DNA of 64,000 nt from Catonia carolina (GCA_035578175.1 JAQMRL010000007.1:51117227-51181226); one strand, 5' to 3'. Shown: positions 1 through 12,008, numbered from the stretch's first letter. Made by a program: numbers and translations. Notes: a model not told the origin generated them from the letters alone.

Positions 1-239
1 TGTGTAATTATACGAAACTGGTTCTACGTAAAAATTACCAGTACAATTATTGTTATTGTCATGAATTTGTTGTTTTAGTGTCTATTTATTATTATACTAT
101 GTTTGTTTTGTAGTAAAATTTTACAACATATTGTCGAGTAAATATGTGTTTATTTAAATTATTCGATTGTAAATTTATCGTTGGGAAATTTGTGTAAATT
201 GATATTTTTTTAATTTTTATTTGATTTTGATAATGAAAC

Positions 240-868
240 GGGTGAAGGGAAGGAAGGGTGTTACCCTGAAGGCGGCTGGTTGGTTAGTTGTATTCATTAT
301 TCACATACGTTGAGAGCGCTAGAGTCGAACCTCGGTGCCTTCTCTCGCTCTATCTGATATCATTCGGCTTCTCTATTTCCCCCACTATAACCCTCTTGCT
401 CTATCACCCTCATCTTTCGCTCTTTGTCTACAACTCTCTCACTCTTCATCCCCACTATTGCGTTAGACTCGCTACCTCAGCCGGAGACTCGCCTCCAATA
501 TCCCCTCCGATTCATCAGCGGTCCCCCCAACACAGTGGTGCCGATCCGTGTACAGAGAGTGTATTGTGCAGAAGAGGTTGCTGTCCGTGACAACTTTTAT
601 GCGCAGTGTTGGCTGCCTGCCGCCGCGACACATCCGCAAATATTTTGTGAAACTTGGTGCTATTGAGTGTTCAAAATAATAAATAAATATAATTTTTCAA
701 ATCGAGGTGCATTTCTGCACGTGCAGTTTGTTAAGGTATGTGTCGTGAAGATGGGATCGATAGAGGGAACATTGCGTTCACATGAATGTTACCACCGGGT
801 ACTACAATTTTCACGGCCTTTAGTTTAATGTTATCCGATTTCGGTGCGATTTGGTTTTCGGTGTAGCC
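240..868 (+). promoter_or_regulatory. Probable 5' leader / promoter-proximal region of the ephrin gene
   Basis: This stretch precedes the ephrin first coding exon and is richer in G+C and CpG than most of the window, with a pyrimidine-rich run around 330-470. Short ORFs cross it, but none resembles a known protein and the longest has no convincing start. An in-frame TAG at 821-823 closes the ephrin frame upstream of the chosen ATG, so this part is not coding in that frame. I cannot place a TATA box or transcription start, and a donor-like aaggtatgt near 733-741 means an alternative 5' UTR splice is possible. Role inferred from position only. Confidence 0.4.
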
Positions 869-1083
869 ATGGTCTTCGGAAATGTATTCGGCTTTCACTT
901 GACCACGGGGGGATTTACCAGATTTTTAGTGCCAGCAACACAACCAATACTACAACTACCCTGTGCCAAAGTCACATCTTGCCTCACATTAGTGTTGTTG
1001 ATCTGTTTTGAAACTGTTCTTCTCTCGACAGTCAGTGATTGTACCAAGTCATTTTACGTTCATTGGAACACTACAAATCCAAT
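869..1083 (+). CDS. Ephrin: Ephrin, first coding exon (signal sequence and start of receptor-binding domain)
   Basis: Ephrins are membrane-attached ligands for Eph receptor tyrosine kinases, acting in contact-dependent axon guidance and cell sorting. The exon encodes 71 codons plus two bases. Residues 1-38 form a fairly long N-terminal extension, residues about 39-52 a hydrophobic core (LTLVLLICFETV) that should serve as signal peptide or anchor, and residues about 58-71 read DCTKSFYVHWNTTNP, matching the first beta strand of arthropod ephrin ectodomains (family pattern FYxHWNTSN followed by FRIDNTDH). The exon ends inside a codon (AT/N, phase 2) at a strong donor, gtaagt, at 1084-1089. ATG 869 was chosen because an in-frame TAG lies at 821-823 and no other internal Met precedes the core; an in-frame TTG at 851 is unlikely as a eukaryotic start. 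The rest of the gene is not in view, so the gene is partial here. Confidence 0.82.
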
Positions 1084-4000
1084 GTAAGTCATTTATTACA
1101 AATATTTACTTTTACTTATTTATTTAAGCTCATTTAAAATTAAGGGTAGTGAGACAGGACTTGTCATGTCACACTAAAAATTTATAACTAAATACATCAG
1201 AATTAAATTTATAATAATTAAACAATATAAATTACAATTTTATAATGATGATTACGTCCAAGTCATGTTTTTTTAACAAAATTTAAGCCTTTTATTTTTA
1301 CTTATTTGGGTTGTAATGTTGACATAAAATAATGTTTCTTTATGAAAAACATAGTCTATTAGTTTCAAGTATAGAAATATTTCGTGCTATTCATTCTAAT
1401 TTACGTTGAATTTAGACATTTTAATAAATTTTCAATTTAGAATTTTATTAAATAGGCTATGTATGTAGTCCTTACCAACAGTGTGTTCAAAATTTGAATT
1501 AATTCTATTCGTGAATATTTTTCGGATACGGTTTGATTGTAACATGTTTTAACCATATTTTCCTATAATTTTCCTGTTTACTTTATAATATATATTGCAT
1601 ATGTTCTTTTATTTCGTGAGAGGTTAAAGTAAACAAAAGTATTGTAGGCCTACTTCTTGTATTATTGAGGTAGAAAAGAATTCAAGATGTTTGACGCCAT
1701 GTTTGTTTCCTTCGTATTTATTTTAGGGTTTTTAGTGAGTTTCTTGAAAATAAACTCGTGTTTTATTCATCATTTGTTGACAACTGAAGTTATTTCGATA
1801 AATTCGTGTATTAATTCGTCTAAAGACTATGGATTAATTGTTTCTACCATCGCATAGAATTAAAATGACTTGTCGTTCCGCACAGTTGGCAACACTTGCG
1901 TTGTTTCAAATTTACATAAGATGTGTGTAGCCTATATTATGATTTTTTTATTTCGTTTTGTTTAAATTAATAATTAAGTACATGATAATTATGGTTTACT
2001 AAATTTAGAACAATGATTTATGAATTTTATTTATATATTCTTTAAATTATTTTGAATACTAGTGGTTACCTGTCGATACAAAACTGAATACTAATGTTGT
2101 TTTACGAGACTTGCAACCTTTGTTTCGAAGAATATCAGGTTAAAATTGTTGTTTTGCTTGAGAAGTATGTCTAGTTATAAGAAGTCGAAGGCGAGAACGG
2201 CTTCAAATCCCTTATGGTCGATGAACTCCATCTTTTACGTGTATATTAAATGTAACCTCATTATCTTTCTGTACTTGAAAAAAATTATAATATTTATTTG
2301 TGTTAATTTTTAAAATTGTCAGTAAAATAACAAAAATATTAATAGGTCTTTCATCTTATCTAATAAATATTAATTGGTTTTTAATTGTTGTTTTCGTTAA
2401 TTTGTAGATATCCAGTTGGCAGAATGATATTGGTTGTAGGTTAAATTTAATTTATATCGGGTGTAATTTAGTCTTCCTACAAATGACACCTTGGAATATT
2501 ATCTATTTACATAACGTACTTGCTGATTCATTGTAGGTTGGTTGATTCGAATGTTTGCTTTGTGTAGGGGTTGAATAAGCTTTTATGTTAGATATCTGAA
2601 AATTTGGATTCGTAAATACTTGTGAATTTATTCAATAAGGGACCACAAGTAAATTACTCTGTTTGTCGTTTTAGGGTCTATTTAGGGTCTAATACCGTGT
2701 TCGTTCGTTAAACATATTTATTGTTTTAGTTTATTTCGATTTTATGTTACTTTAAGCTTTTATTTATACTTTTTAATGTGTGATTTTATTGTTACTTCGT
2801 AGGTTAGATTCGTGTTTTATTAGTGTGACAGGAATTATTTGTATCTAGCAATGTAATATGACGTTATGGTACTTGCTGGGTACAATTAAATGTTAATTCA
2901 GGACTTAATTGTTTTCTTGTTTTATTCCGGTCAATATGATTTATTTTATTTCGATATCCTTGTTCGTTTATTTTATTAGCTATATCGAAACATTCGTGAA
3001 TTTTTGTTAAGTATAAAACGGTTTTTTAATCGCTGTTTTGCGTTAACTACTGTATTTGTCACTCAGTTTTCTATATTTTTTAACAATATTATTCTTTTAT
3101 CGTTATTTTTTTAAATTTTATAGGAATATTTTATTCGGTGTTGACATAGATTAACTTTTAAGTTTTTATTATATTTATGTAATTTAACTAAAGAAACATG
3201 TAGTACAAATAAATTTTACTTTATTTAAAACAAATCTTATTTACAAAAAAACTTTAAAAAACTTACATTCATCTATACTGTGGATAATACAAAAAACAGC
3301 AAAAATTGAGATTTAATTATACATTGATCTTATCTCAAATCCGGTAACTTTTAAATTATGGTTTTTTTTGCAAAAAGAATAAATAAAATACATAATTTAT
3401 TTCCTGTTTTTTAATTATGGTTTTAATTTACACGTGAAAATGAGTTTCATTAATTTCATATTTTTCTTTATAGTTGCATTTTTTTAATGTTTGCAATTCG
3501 TACTCTTTTCGTACACATTCATTAATATTTTATTCGCTAATTTTACTGTATAGTGAAATATTTATAATTTTTAGTAGGCAACGAAAAATTGTCCCTGTAC
3601 TTATGAATACCCAGTAACATCAAAATTATACTATATATGTTGTGAATGGACCAATTTTCATGCAGTTCTAAATGAAAATTACTAAGTTTTGGCAAATAAC
3701 AAAAATTGTACCTCTATTACCTTTACTTCTAGTTTTATGCTACGTTTTTTTACGTTAATCATACATCAAAGCTGTAATTTATTCGAAAAAAAAACAGATT
3801 TTAACGCTAAAATTAAAAAAAAACCCGAAATTAAGCGTTGGATGATAAAATGATTAATTTAATTGTAGAATTTTTAATTATCTTTAATTTTTATGAGTAC
3901 TTTCTTGTCAAAAGTATACAACTTAAAAGCTGTAGTTTTTTAACATCAATATATCACACATTTTTCATTTTTCAAGTTTTCTTTTTTTATTAATTATATT

Positions 4001-4420
4001 TGCATGATTCTTTCTTTCAATTAAATTCTATGCTCTCTGTAATTGGCTGTATTGATGTGATGGAAAGGTTAAGAACATTTTTAACCTGTAATATTTATAA
4101 ACTTTGGTAGATCACGAGGTATTTTGGGGTTTTAAAAAATGTTTGTAAATTATTTTTAAAAAAATATCGAAATGAAAACATACTAACAATGATTATAGAA
4201 CAAAATTTTTCGGTTAGTTTGATATGAAGATACTATGTCAACAGTTCATATGTTTCGAAATTTATGAATAGTTTTGTGAGAAACATCAGTTTCACTATTT
4301 ACCCATGTAGCTCTATTACCGGTTGTGGTTACTTTTATCTTACATAGGCTACTTATTGTGTATGAAAGCGTTAAAATTTCATTCACATAGTGTACGAGTC
4401 AAATGAATTTTGTATTCTAT
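1084..4420 (+). other. Proximal part of ephrin intron 1, free of recognisable transposons
   Basis: It begins with the donor gtaagt. The sequence is AT-rich with no family repeat that I recognise, in contrast to everything after 4.4 kb. A 48-codon ORF at 2167-2313 has a less AT-rich start (see findings). Weakly B-like stretches may exist around 3560-3850. First introns often carry regulatory sites next to the promoter, but I cannot identify any by eye. Confidence 0.5.
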
Positions 4421-4431
4421 GGGCTACCCTT

Positions 4432-4825
4432 CTGCCCATAACAGACGGGTGGATGTCAAATTATTTACACTCAATCTGTTTATTGTAGGGCTAAAATAAA
4501 TAGTTCTGTTTCTTATCACATGGTCAGCCAATTAAATGACTGAATCATTTAAGAACAGAAGAGGTAGAGGTGTAAAAGACACTAATCAGAGTTATCTCCT
4601 CTGAAAGTAATGGATTTCATTGTACAGCCAGACCCTGTGGTGAATGAAGTGAAAGTGTCATTTACAGAGTGAAAAATATGTGCTTTTCAGAGGGTACGGC
4701 ATGCTGATAAGCGTACTTTTCCACTCAGTGAGGAAGGCAACGGTAAACCACCTCACTCCTCGTTTTACTTAGTAAAACCTCTACAGGTTCAAACCAGCCT
4801 TTCGGCTGTTGACCTAAACAACAAC
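4432..4825 (+). mobile_element. Family A retroposon (SINE-like), full length, with target-site duplication
   Basis: The element opens ctgcccataacag and closes gacctaaacaacaac. The 11-bp duplication gggctaccctt flanks it at 4421-4431 and 4826-4836, which fixes both borders and length (394 bp). The ACAAC-type 3' end, the lack of inverted repeats and the duplication fit target-primed retroposition. The 3' part contains ggaaggcaacggtaaacc and ggttcaaaccagcc, shared with 3' ends of many insect non-LTR elements. This is the copy orientation I define as sense. Confidence 0.8.
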
Positions 4826-4952
4826 GGGCTACCCTTGTACAAAAAATGTTAATTTTCTAATTTTTTATTTGACTTCTACCTAAAACTGTTGCTATTATTT
4901 TTGTTAAATATAGCTTCCTATTTAACTTTGAATGTTTTCGGATAAAATTATA

Positions 4953-5570
4953 TGAAGGTCTCACGGGAAGAACAGGCTCAGTCACAATTTTGTAAAATCG
5001 GGTTTTGCTGCCATCTTTTACATAATTTTATGAACTATTTTATTATCTAATCTTTTTTTTTGTAAAAATAGGTTACGTCAAATGAAATAACAGTTTAAAA
5101 TGTAGGCTGCAGGGGAACAACAACAGGTTTAGTCTATCTGTATTACGGATGAACAGGCTAAGTCACAGCTAAAATATTTTACTTTAAGATTAAACACGAC
5201 TTAAAAACCAAAAGCAATCCGTAAACAAAACCAAAAAACACTTCAGTAAATCCAAAGAAGGTACCTAAAAGAAATCAAAAATCTATTTTAACCTGATATA
5301 CAGGAGAAAAACAGGCTGAGTCAAAGGACTGAGGCTATTTTACCGTGGTTTCTTTTGTAGTATGAAGAGTTTTATCACTTTTGTAATGTCTGTATGAGTT
5401 CATTTGATTAAAAATCAACCATAATGCTATTTTAATATCTGTAGGTGTGTACTAAATTATTAATTCAAAGAAAAATATTAAAAGTAGTGGATTACTTGGA
5501 AAACTTTAAAAATCATTTCCTGAAAAAAATGTTAAATGTGACAGGGCTTGTTCTTCCCGTGAGCCCTTCA
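4953..5570. mobile_element. 618-bp terminal-inverted-repeat element (MITE-like) with internal repeated motif
   Basis: The left end tgaaggtctcacgggaagaa and the reverse complement of the right end tgaagggctcacgggaagaa match over about 33 bp, and TA lies on each side (4951-4952, 5571-5572), as for Tc1/mariner or similar DNA transposons. A motif close to gaacaggctnagtcac recurs at about 4970, 5150 and 5305 (a weaker one near 5115). No transposase coding is visible, so it is probably non-autonomous. Superfamily is uncertain. Confidence 0.7.
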
Positions 5571-5822
5571 TATTCTTTTAGATGCAAAATTTTTAAAATT
5601 ATTTTTTTGAAAACTCTTATAATCCTAATAGTACCTTCATACCAAATTTCAAGTTTTTTAAGCCTTGTGGTTTTGTGCGTGAACCATTCAGTAAATACAT
5701 AATATATCGGTTTTATGTTATCCCGTTTGTCTAAACATGATTTCTGAACAGACTGAAATAATTATATTAATTATTATTGCGTAAATGTCTCTACTACTTT
5801 AAAATCGGTAGTTGGCTTATAT

Positions 5823-5883
5823 CGGACCCGAGATCCCTGGCATAGAAGTCAGTTGTTTTGTCCACTACACCAACGGGCCGCCC
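5823..5883 (-). mobile_element. tRNA-derived SINE head (family D-like) fragment
   Basis: Read on the minus strand this gives a tRNA-like head: gttggtgtagtggacaaaac resembles the A box and gatctcgggtccgata the B box of RNA polymerase III promoters. It lacks a complete cloverleaf and has no clear tail, so it is a SINE fragment, not a tRNA gene. Confidence 0.5.
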
Positions 5884-6380
5884 AAATTACCATTTATGTT
5901 TTTGGCTAAATTATTACCACTAAAGTTTTTAATATTTAAGTAATATTATTCAATATTACTTATTTTAAAAAACATAGGCCTAACTTCAGTTTCTAGTTGA
6001 TTACGTTATTTGTTTTTAATTACATTTTTAATATCTAAATTTTTTGGAAATGCATCTGCATCTCCTTACAGTGTCAATAACGCTGGATTCTGATTTTAAA
6101 TTCTGTTTATTTTAAAAATATAGACCTACCCTATCAAACTCGTAAATTATTTAAGAAGGTTTCATTCAAAACTACCTCGGCACAAAGATGCATTAATTTT
6201 CAGCAACTGAATTCACGACTTGTTCCAAATTTAAGACCTGGAGTAGAGATTTACGAAATTAAATTCATGCATGGTTAATATTTATTTGTATACAAAAAAG
6301 ACTTCATACTAAAATTATTTGGGACTAAAAAATAATGTAATAATTGTAACTTTAATGATTCCTAGATGATATATCACTGG

Positions 6381-6778
6381 GAAGTTGTTGTTTAGGTCAG
6401 CAGCCGAAAGACTGGATTGAAAAATAACCTCTACGGGCTTTACTAAGTACTTCCTCACTGAGTGGAAACTCCCCTGTGTTTATCAGCACGCCAGGCCCTC
6501 AGAAAAGCATCTACTTTCTACCCTCCAAATGACACCTTCACTTCACAGGGTCTGGCTGCATAATGAAATTCATTTCTCTCAGAGGAGATAACTCTGACTA
6601 GTGTCTTTTACACCTCTACCTCTTCTGTTATTAAACGCTTCAATGAATTATATATTAATCAGCCGATTATATAATTGGCTGACCATGTGAAGAAACAGAA
6701 CTATTTTTTGTAGCCCTGGTACTAAAAACATAAGTTCAAGTGCTAATAATTTAACACTCCACCTGCCTGTTATGGGCA
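6381..6778 (-). mobile_element. Family A retroposon, near full length
   Basis: Plus-strand text starts gttgttgtttaggtcagcag and ends cctgttatgggcaa, the reverse complement of the family A sense strand. The cactgg next to both ends (6375-6380 and about 6780-6785) may be a short target duplication, less clear than in other copies. Confidence 0.72.
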
Positions 6779-6949
6779 ACACTGGTTAGTATCTCATATT
6801 TTTTGCCTACACGTTATTGGTATTTCTTCATTAAAATTGATAATTTTGTATTAATTATTTTTTAATTATAGTTCCAACTATCAAAACGACGAAAATTACA
6901 TCTGCATTTGATTTAGTAATAAATTTCTATTGCAGAATTTAAATATATA

Positions 6950-7902
6950 CCGGGTGCCCTCGAAGAGGTTACTATTTTTGAATAATATGCTGGACGTATC
7001 ACAAACTCTACAGACTGGAAACTTTACAGTTAAGATATATGTAAAAAAGTACCATCGAGTTTTATTTGCAACAGGATCTTTAAACAGACGTAATTGTCTC
7101 TATTATAACACACAAAATCTACATATCTTTCACGAAGAGAACTTGAAATCAAAGGGTATAACAGTGTGGGTTGCTGTCACTAAGGATGGTGTTTTATCGT
7201 ATGACATATCCCATCAGACAATGACTGGAGACAGATACACATCAATTTTAACTAATCTCATAGTTCCTCATTTTTCTCAGGCGGAGATACAGGACTTTTT
7301 TCCAGCATGATGGAGCTCCTCCACATTATGCTAATAAGGCCAAAGCGGTTTTAAACCAAAATCTTCCTAACCGTTGGATAGGTCGTGGCAGCGGCCTCAT
7401 GGACTGGCCTCCAAGACCACCAGACTTGTCTGTTTGCGATTTTTTCCTATAGGGCTTTTTGAAGGAAAAAGTTTATTCTCACACCATTGCAACAGGCGAC
7501 GAATTAATGAGGCTGATTTAAGAGCAACTGCTATTGATACTTCTGCAATTTTCAATAACGCTTTTGTTTCATTTTTGTTTCGTTGCGATCAGTGCATAGC
7601 TATGGACATCATTTCGAGTAAAGGTTAATAAAACAAATTGTGTTCATTAATAATTTATCACTTTCATATTTCTTTCATTTTATTACTTAAGTAACATTGT
7701 AACAAATAACCAATTTAAAATATTTGTGCAAATAAGATTACTTTCCGCCATTTTGTTTTGATTAATCATTAGGAAATGAAACTCGAGGGTATTTTTTTTA
7801 CGTATCTATTATCTATTATAACTGAAAAGTTTTCAGTCTGTAGAGTGTGCGATACGTCCGGCATATTAATTCAAAAATAGCAACCTCTTCGTGGGACACC
7901 GT
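6950..7902 (+). mobile_element. Internally deleted mariner/Tc1-type transposon with about 120-bp inverted repeats
   Basis: The ends ccgggtgccctcgaagaggtt and, reverse-complemented, acggtgtcccacgaagaggtt are followed by about 120 bp of matching inverted repeat (6950 to about 7070, about 7780 to 7902). TATA surrounds both ends, agreeing with a TA target duplication. At 953 bp it is shorter than an autonomous element of about 1.3 kb; the part coding the DNA-binding N terminus is gone. Confidence 0.8.
7073..7625 (+). pseudogene. Mariner-type transposase, C-terminal half, broken
   Basis: The frame from about 7073 gives NRRNCLYYNTQNLHIFHEE then ITVWVAVTKDGV, typical of the region after the first catalytic Asp in insect mariner-like transposases. 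A frameshift near 7300 leads into QHDGAPPHYA, carrying the second catalytic Asp, then LPNRWIGRG and PPDLSVCDFFL, carrying the third. A stop replaces the expected Trp after FFL. The first catalytic Asp and both N-terminal helix-turn-helix motifs are absent. Not functional. Confidence 0.78.
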
Positions 7903-7906
7903 TATA

Positions 7907-8780
7907 TTTATAAATGTAGCCTATATATAAAATGAAACGGTAATACATACATCTAAGATAACCGAGAGGTGAATATTTCTAAACAATCCAACCTCTCTTA
8001 ATGGAGTAGGTTTGTAAAATTTTCTTATTTATCTTTTTCAATTATACATAAAAAAATGAAAGTAAGTTAATAAAAATTAGAGGCATTTGGGCCATTCGGA
8101 TTTAGTTAATTATCAAAATCCAAATGCTAGTTTTGACATAAACGTTTGGTGTTCTCATAATTTCTTCTTCATCCTGTTCTTATATGTAGTTGTGTGCACG
8201 CTGTGATTTCAGTCCTGTCTAGAAACCTAAACATTACCTAATTTCTAAAAACATAAACGTTACTTTATAACGTAGCTTACATAATAATTCTCTGGATTTA
8301 TTTAATCTAATATAGGCTATATAGAACCGAATTCTGTTTACCTACTGATCTCAAAACTTCAGAACCATATGGCGTAGAAACGTGAAATTCGGTGTGAATG
8401 TTCCATTTGGATTGTAGCTACTCGTTAAGAAAGGATTTAAAAAAATTTATTTGTAGAATATAAAATGAAAAAAGACATGACATGGGGTGTCTTTTAAAAA
8501 TTACAGCTTTAAGTTATACGTTGTATTTAGATACAATAAGCAGATCATAAGAAAAAACGAAAATTTAAAAAGCTACAATTTTTGTGTTTATTGTTTTGTA
8601 ATCAGGCGATTAATTTAACGGCAATTTACAATGTCGTTTATGATCTTTTTATTTGGATCTCTGAGTAGGCTATTTCCTTGCCCAATATTTTCCAACATTA
8701 TTTTATAGTTTCAATCATAGGACTCATTATTGTCCTTACATTGTTTTTTCATCTTTTTGAGTTCTTCAGTTACACATTAA
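7907..8780. other. Intronic spacer, AT-rich, degenerate repeat content
   Basis: No coding. The stretch around 8340-8600 (cgtgaaattcggtgtgaa, then several poly-A/T-rich blocks with aaaagctacaatttttg) vaguely resembles the interior of family B but lacks its ends, so I leave it unassigned. Confidence 0.35.
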
Positions 8781-8784
8781 TGTA

Positions 8785-10145
8785 CAGGGTGATTATAAAT
8801 GAAATAGACAGTTTCGTTAGGTTATAGAACATTTATTTTTGAAAAGTTAAGGTAATTACTTACATGATTATATAGAAGAATTCATTAAGTTTTTATTGAA
8901 AGTATTTACAGATGTTCAATGTGTGCACCATTTGTAACACGACAGATATCAACACGGTAGTCGAATTCTTCCCACACACGATTAAGCATATGACGGTCAA
9001 CTGTGGCAAGAGCATTTGAGATTCGTTGTTTTAGATCATCGATATCTACCGGAAGCGGTGGTACAAAAACTTTGGTCTTTTACATAACCCCTTAAGAAAA
9101 AGTCGCAGAGCGTTAATTCTGGACAACGAGGTGGTCACGGCGTAAACTCAAAGTTTTCCTCACTTGCACGGCCGACCCATCGTCTAGGAAGACGTTCATC
9201 AAGATAATTTCTGACCTGTAAGTGCCAGTGAGGCGGTGCTCCATCTTGTACAAAAATGAAGTTATCACTATCTTCCTGGAGTTGATGCATTAACCATTCG
9301 TTTAACATGTCCAGATAAATTACTCCGGTTACTGACACTTCGTGAAAGAAGAACGGCCCGTAAACCTTTTCACGAGATAATTCGCAAAAGACGTTTACTT
9401 TAGGGGAATCGCGTGTATGCTGTAAAGTTATTTTTGGGTTTTCTGTGCCCTATATTCTAACATTATGTCTATTAACTTTTCCACTAATGTGAAAATTACA
9501 TTCATCACTGAAAATTGGGCGATTAAGGAATGCGTCGTCATTTTCAACACAATGTTGCATCTCCAGGCAAAAATGTTTACGTACGACTTTATCACTGGTA
9601 TTTAAACTTTGTACAAACTGCAATTTATAAGGTGTCATTTTCATTCGTTTCCGCAGAATTTTCCGTCCAGTCGGTTGAGGAATTTGCAATTCTAAACTTG
9701 TTGATCTAGTAGATTTTCCTGGACTTGGTAGATAAACATTACGAACACTATCAATTAGGCTATTTGTTCTTCTGTAACAGAAGTTCTTCTAGTACTCTTC
9801 CTTTTACACAGAGATCCACTGTTTTCAAAATGTTTATACCAGTCATAGATTGATTGCTATGTTGGTGGTGGTTTACCGTATCTTGTTCTGAATTGACGTT
9901 GCACAACCGTAACCGAGTTTGTTTTGGCTAATTCAAGAACACCATAAGCTTTCTCCACTTGAGTAGCGGCCATTTAGCTAGACTGGTCGTTGTAACAGCA
10001 GCCAACAACAAAATGCTAGCAACAGTTGTACCAACATAAACTTTAAAAAATTCCCTACAAACCTATGTCATTTACTATATTCAAATTCACCAGTTTGATG
10101 TTTAAGGAGCTGTCGGAAGTGTCTATTTCATTTATAATCACCCTG
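8785..10145 (-). mobile_element. Mariner-like transposon, near full length, with 26-bp TIRs and TA duplication
   Basis: The ends are exact 26-bp inverted repeats (8785-8810 cagggtgattataaatgaaa..., 10120-10145 its complement) flanked by TA at 8783-8784 and 10146-10147. The length, 1,361 bp, is what an autonomous mariner-like element should have, and it holds one transposase gene on the minus strand. It is the best-preserved DNA transposon in the window. Confidence 0.9.
8906..9973 (-). pseudogene. Mariner-like transposase, full span with a few lesions
   Basis: It would catalyse cut-and-paste transposition of its own element. The minus-strand frame starts at ATG 9973 (MAATQVEKAYGVLELAKTNS) and reaches a natural TAA at 8906-8908, about 355 codons, normal for the family. 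The N-terminal helix-turn-helix region is followed by FSDECNFHISGKVNRHN (first catalytic Asp), FVQDGAPPHWHLQVRNYL (second) and CPELTLCDFFLRGYVKD (third; about 46 residues after the second). The C terminus ends in DICRVTNGAHIEHL. At least three internal stops (near 9848-9870, 9755-9770 and 9132) and one frameshift after GYVKDQ break it. The spacing fits insect mariner-like groups with a long second-to-third Asp interval, not the classical DD34D layout. Confidence 0.85.
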
Positions 10146-10790
10146 TATTTACAAGTTATATTTTTAAGAACTACACTAATTTTCGGTAATAATTAAAATA
10201 ATTATATTCAATGAATTTTATTACCAAGATGTTTAGTTTTAGTCTCCAGATACAAATCTGATCTCGAACTATGTTTCATCCCTATTAAAATACCATTCCT
10301 CAATAAGCATTTTTCGGCTTAAAGTTTGGTTAGAAGTTGGTTGGGCTACAAAGTGGAAAGCCAAATCATTGAGATTTATTTGCACAGAATAGGTCTACGC
10401 ATCTCATACAACTTTAGTTACCTTTCTTCAATCAAGTAGACAAGGCCTACTATCTAGGCTAATATGTTAGCCTATATTCGTTCATTCACATTCTGAAGCC
10501 TCCACCTTGTCGCTGCAATGATGAGTTTATATTATTAACCATTTTTTCGTATCTAAATATTATTGAATTTCATATTTTAGATTAATCTTCTAGCTCTATG
10601 AAAAGGCATCTTACCATAAAACATATTCACATTATATCTAATAACTTTCCTGATACGTTTCGCCTTCTGTTCAAACTTCCAACGAGTCTTCTTTTGCATC
10701 CGATTTCTAGTATAAACTTCTTATATGTGTATTTTTCTCAGTCAAGCTGATCTTCTGCAATCATAGCCACATCTTCCGACGCTTTTAGTT
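10146..10790. other. Intronic spacer without identified features
   Basis: AT-rich single-copy-looking sequence. I see no repeat family member, coding frame or RNA gene here. Confidence 0.4.
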
Positions 10791-10799
10791 TTAACTTAT

Positions 10800-11640
10800 A
10801 TCCTGTACCCATCTTTTATTTCCAAGTAGTAATACTTTTCAGAGAAATGTTTTCACAAACTGTATCCTTATTTAGAAATTTTTTTTTATCAGATCACTGT
10901 GAACCACGTTTATACGTACGTATTCTTCTCTTTTCTTCCATGAACAACCCAGTAATGTTTTTTCATTATGGAATGTGCTGTCCTTCTTCTCTCCGATCGA
11001 CAATTAGGTCTTCCATTTGTCTTCCATTTTTTGGTTTGCTCCTGGAATAGTTAATAGTGTTAATAGCTTTCCTGCACTCTTGTTTGTTGTGTACAGTTTC
11101 TTGTGTAATGTTTTTTTCTCTTAGGTTATCTTTGACTTCTTTGAACCTGTTGATTTCCACCTTTTTATCCTCCCATTGATTTTAGGATCATTCTAACTGT
11201 TCTTTCTGTTGGCATTCAGGAGTTTCTCAGTCTTTTCGTAAAGTTCTTTATTTGAACGCCGCTTGCAATATTTTCCTTATTTCTTAGATTCCAATTTTGT
11301 TCTTAGGCCTATTATTATTTTTCTCTTAAGTCTTTTACATCTTGTAAAGCAGCTCGTTCCTATTAAGCGGTATACATTCTAAATGCATTCATACAGGTTA
11401 CATTCATGTCAGGTTTGATTACCGTATTGCAATATCCATGTTTCGCATTGATTGATACTGATCTCTTATTTTAGACATCATGCACTGTTGGTTTTTTTTT
11501 TTCATTTTTCTTGCTATTTCTTCCAAAACAACGTTCGGTATTCCTGTTGCTGTCATCCATTCTCCAAGATAGGATACCAAAATCAAGTTTTAGATAACGT
11601 TTTGACAACCATTCAGAACTTTTAGATAGATACTTTTTGA
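10800..11640 (-). pseudogene. Non-LTR retrotransposon (LINE) pol, C-terminal end, decayed
   Basis: Minus-strand pieces in family order: SINAKHGYCNTVIKPDM (about 11400-11460), ERAALQDVKDLREK (about 11320-11360), RRSNKELYEKTEKLL (about 11215-11260), then FKEVKDNLREKNITQE and SRSKPKNGRQMEDL (10966-11150). They match the post-reverse-transcriptase tail found in insect LINE polyproteins. Several frames and stops are involved; only the 3' end of the element is present. Confidence 0.6.
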
Positions 11641-12008
11641 AATTATGTATGGATAAAACGACTACCATAAGGTAAAACACCATTCAAATGTATCCAACCT
11701 AAAAGATATTGCTAACTTTTAATAACCTGAATTATGTGCAACCGTATTTATCGTTATAAATTATACAATCTTTTTCTTCTGCAATCTCAGTAATTACATA
11801 AATGCGGAAGTCCTCACGGATTCCTCATTAATTTTTCATCAATTCAAACTATACCCAAAAAGAAAACTATACTCAGTCATCTAGAGAGATGAAATTCGGA
11901 ACGTTTCTTCTTTAGACGTTGAATTGAAAAACAAATATTTTCATTAAGGTTATTTGCGTATAAGAGGACCTAAGTCAGTAGCCTAAATATTTTTTCTGTA
12001 CCTTCCAG

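Noticed and set aside
288..666. Two overlapping ORFs (100 and 80 codons) upstream of ephrin
   Set aside because: Different frames of a pyrimidine-rich leader; the first starts at a non-ATG codon, and neither has a recognisable domain. More likely 5' UTR.
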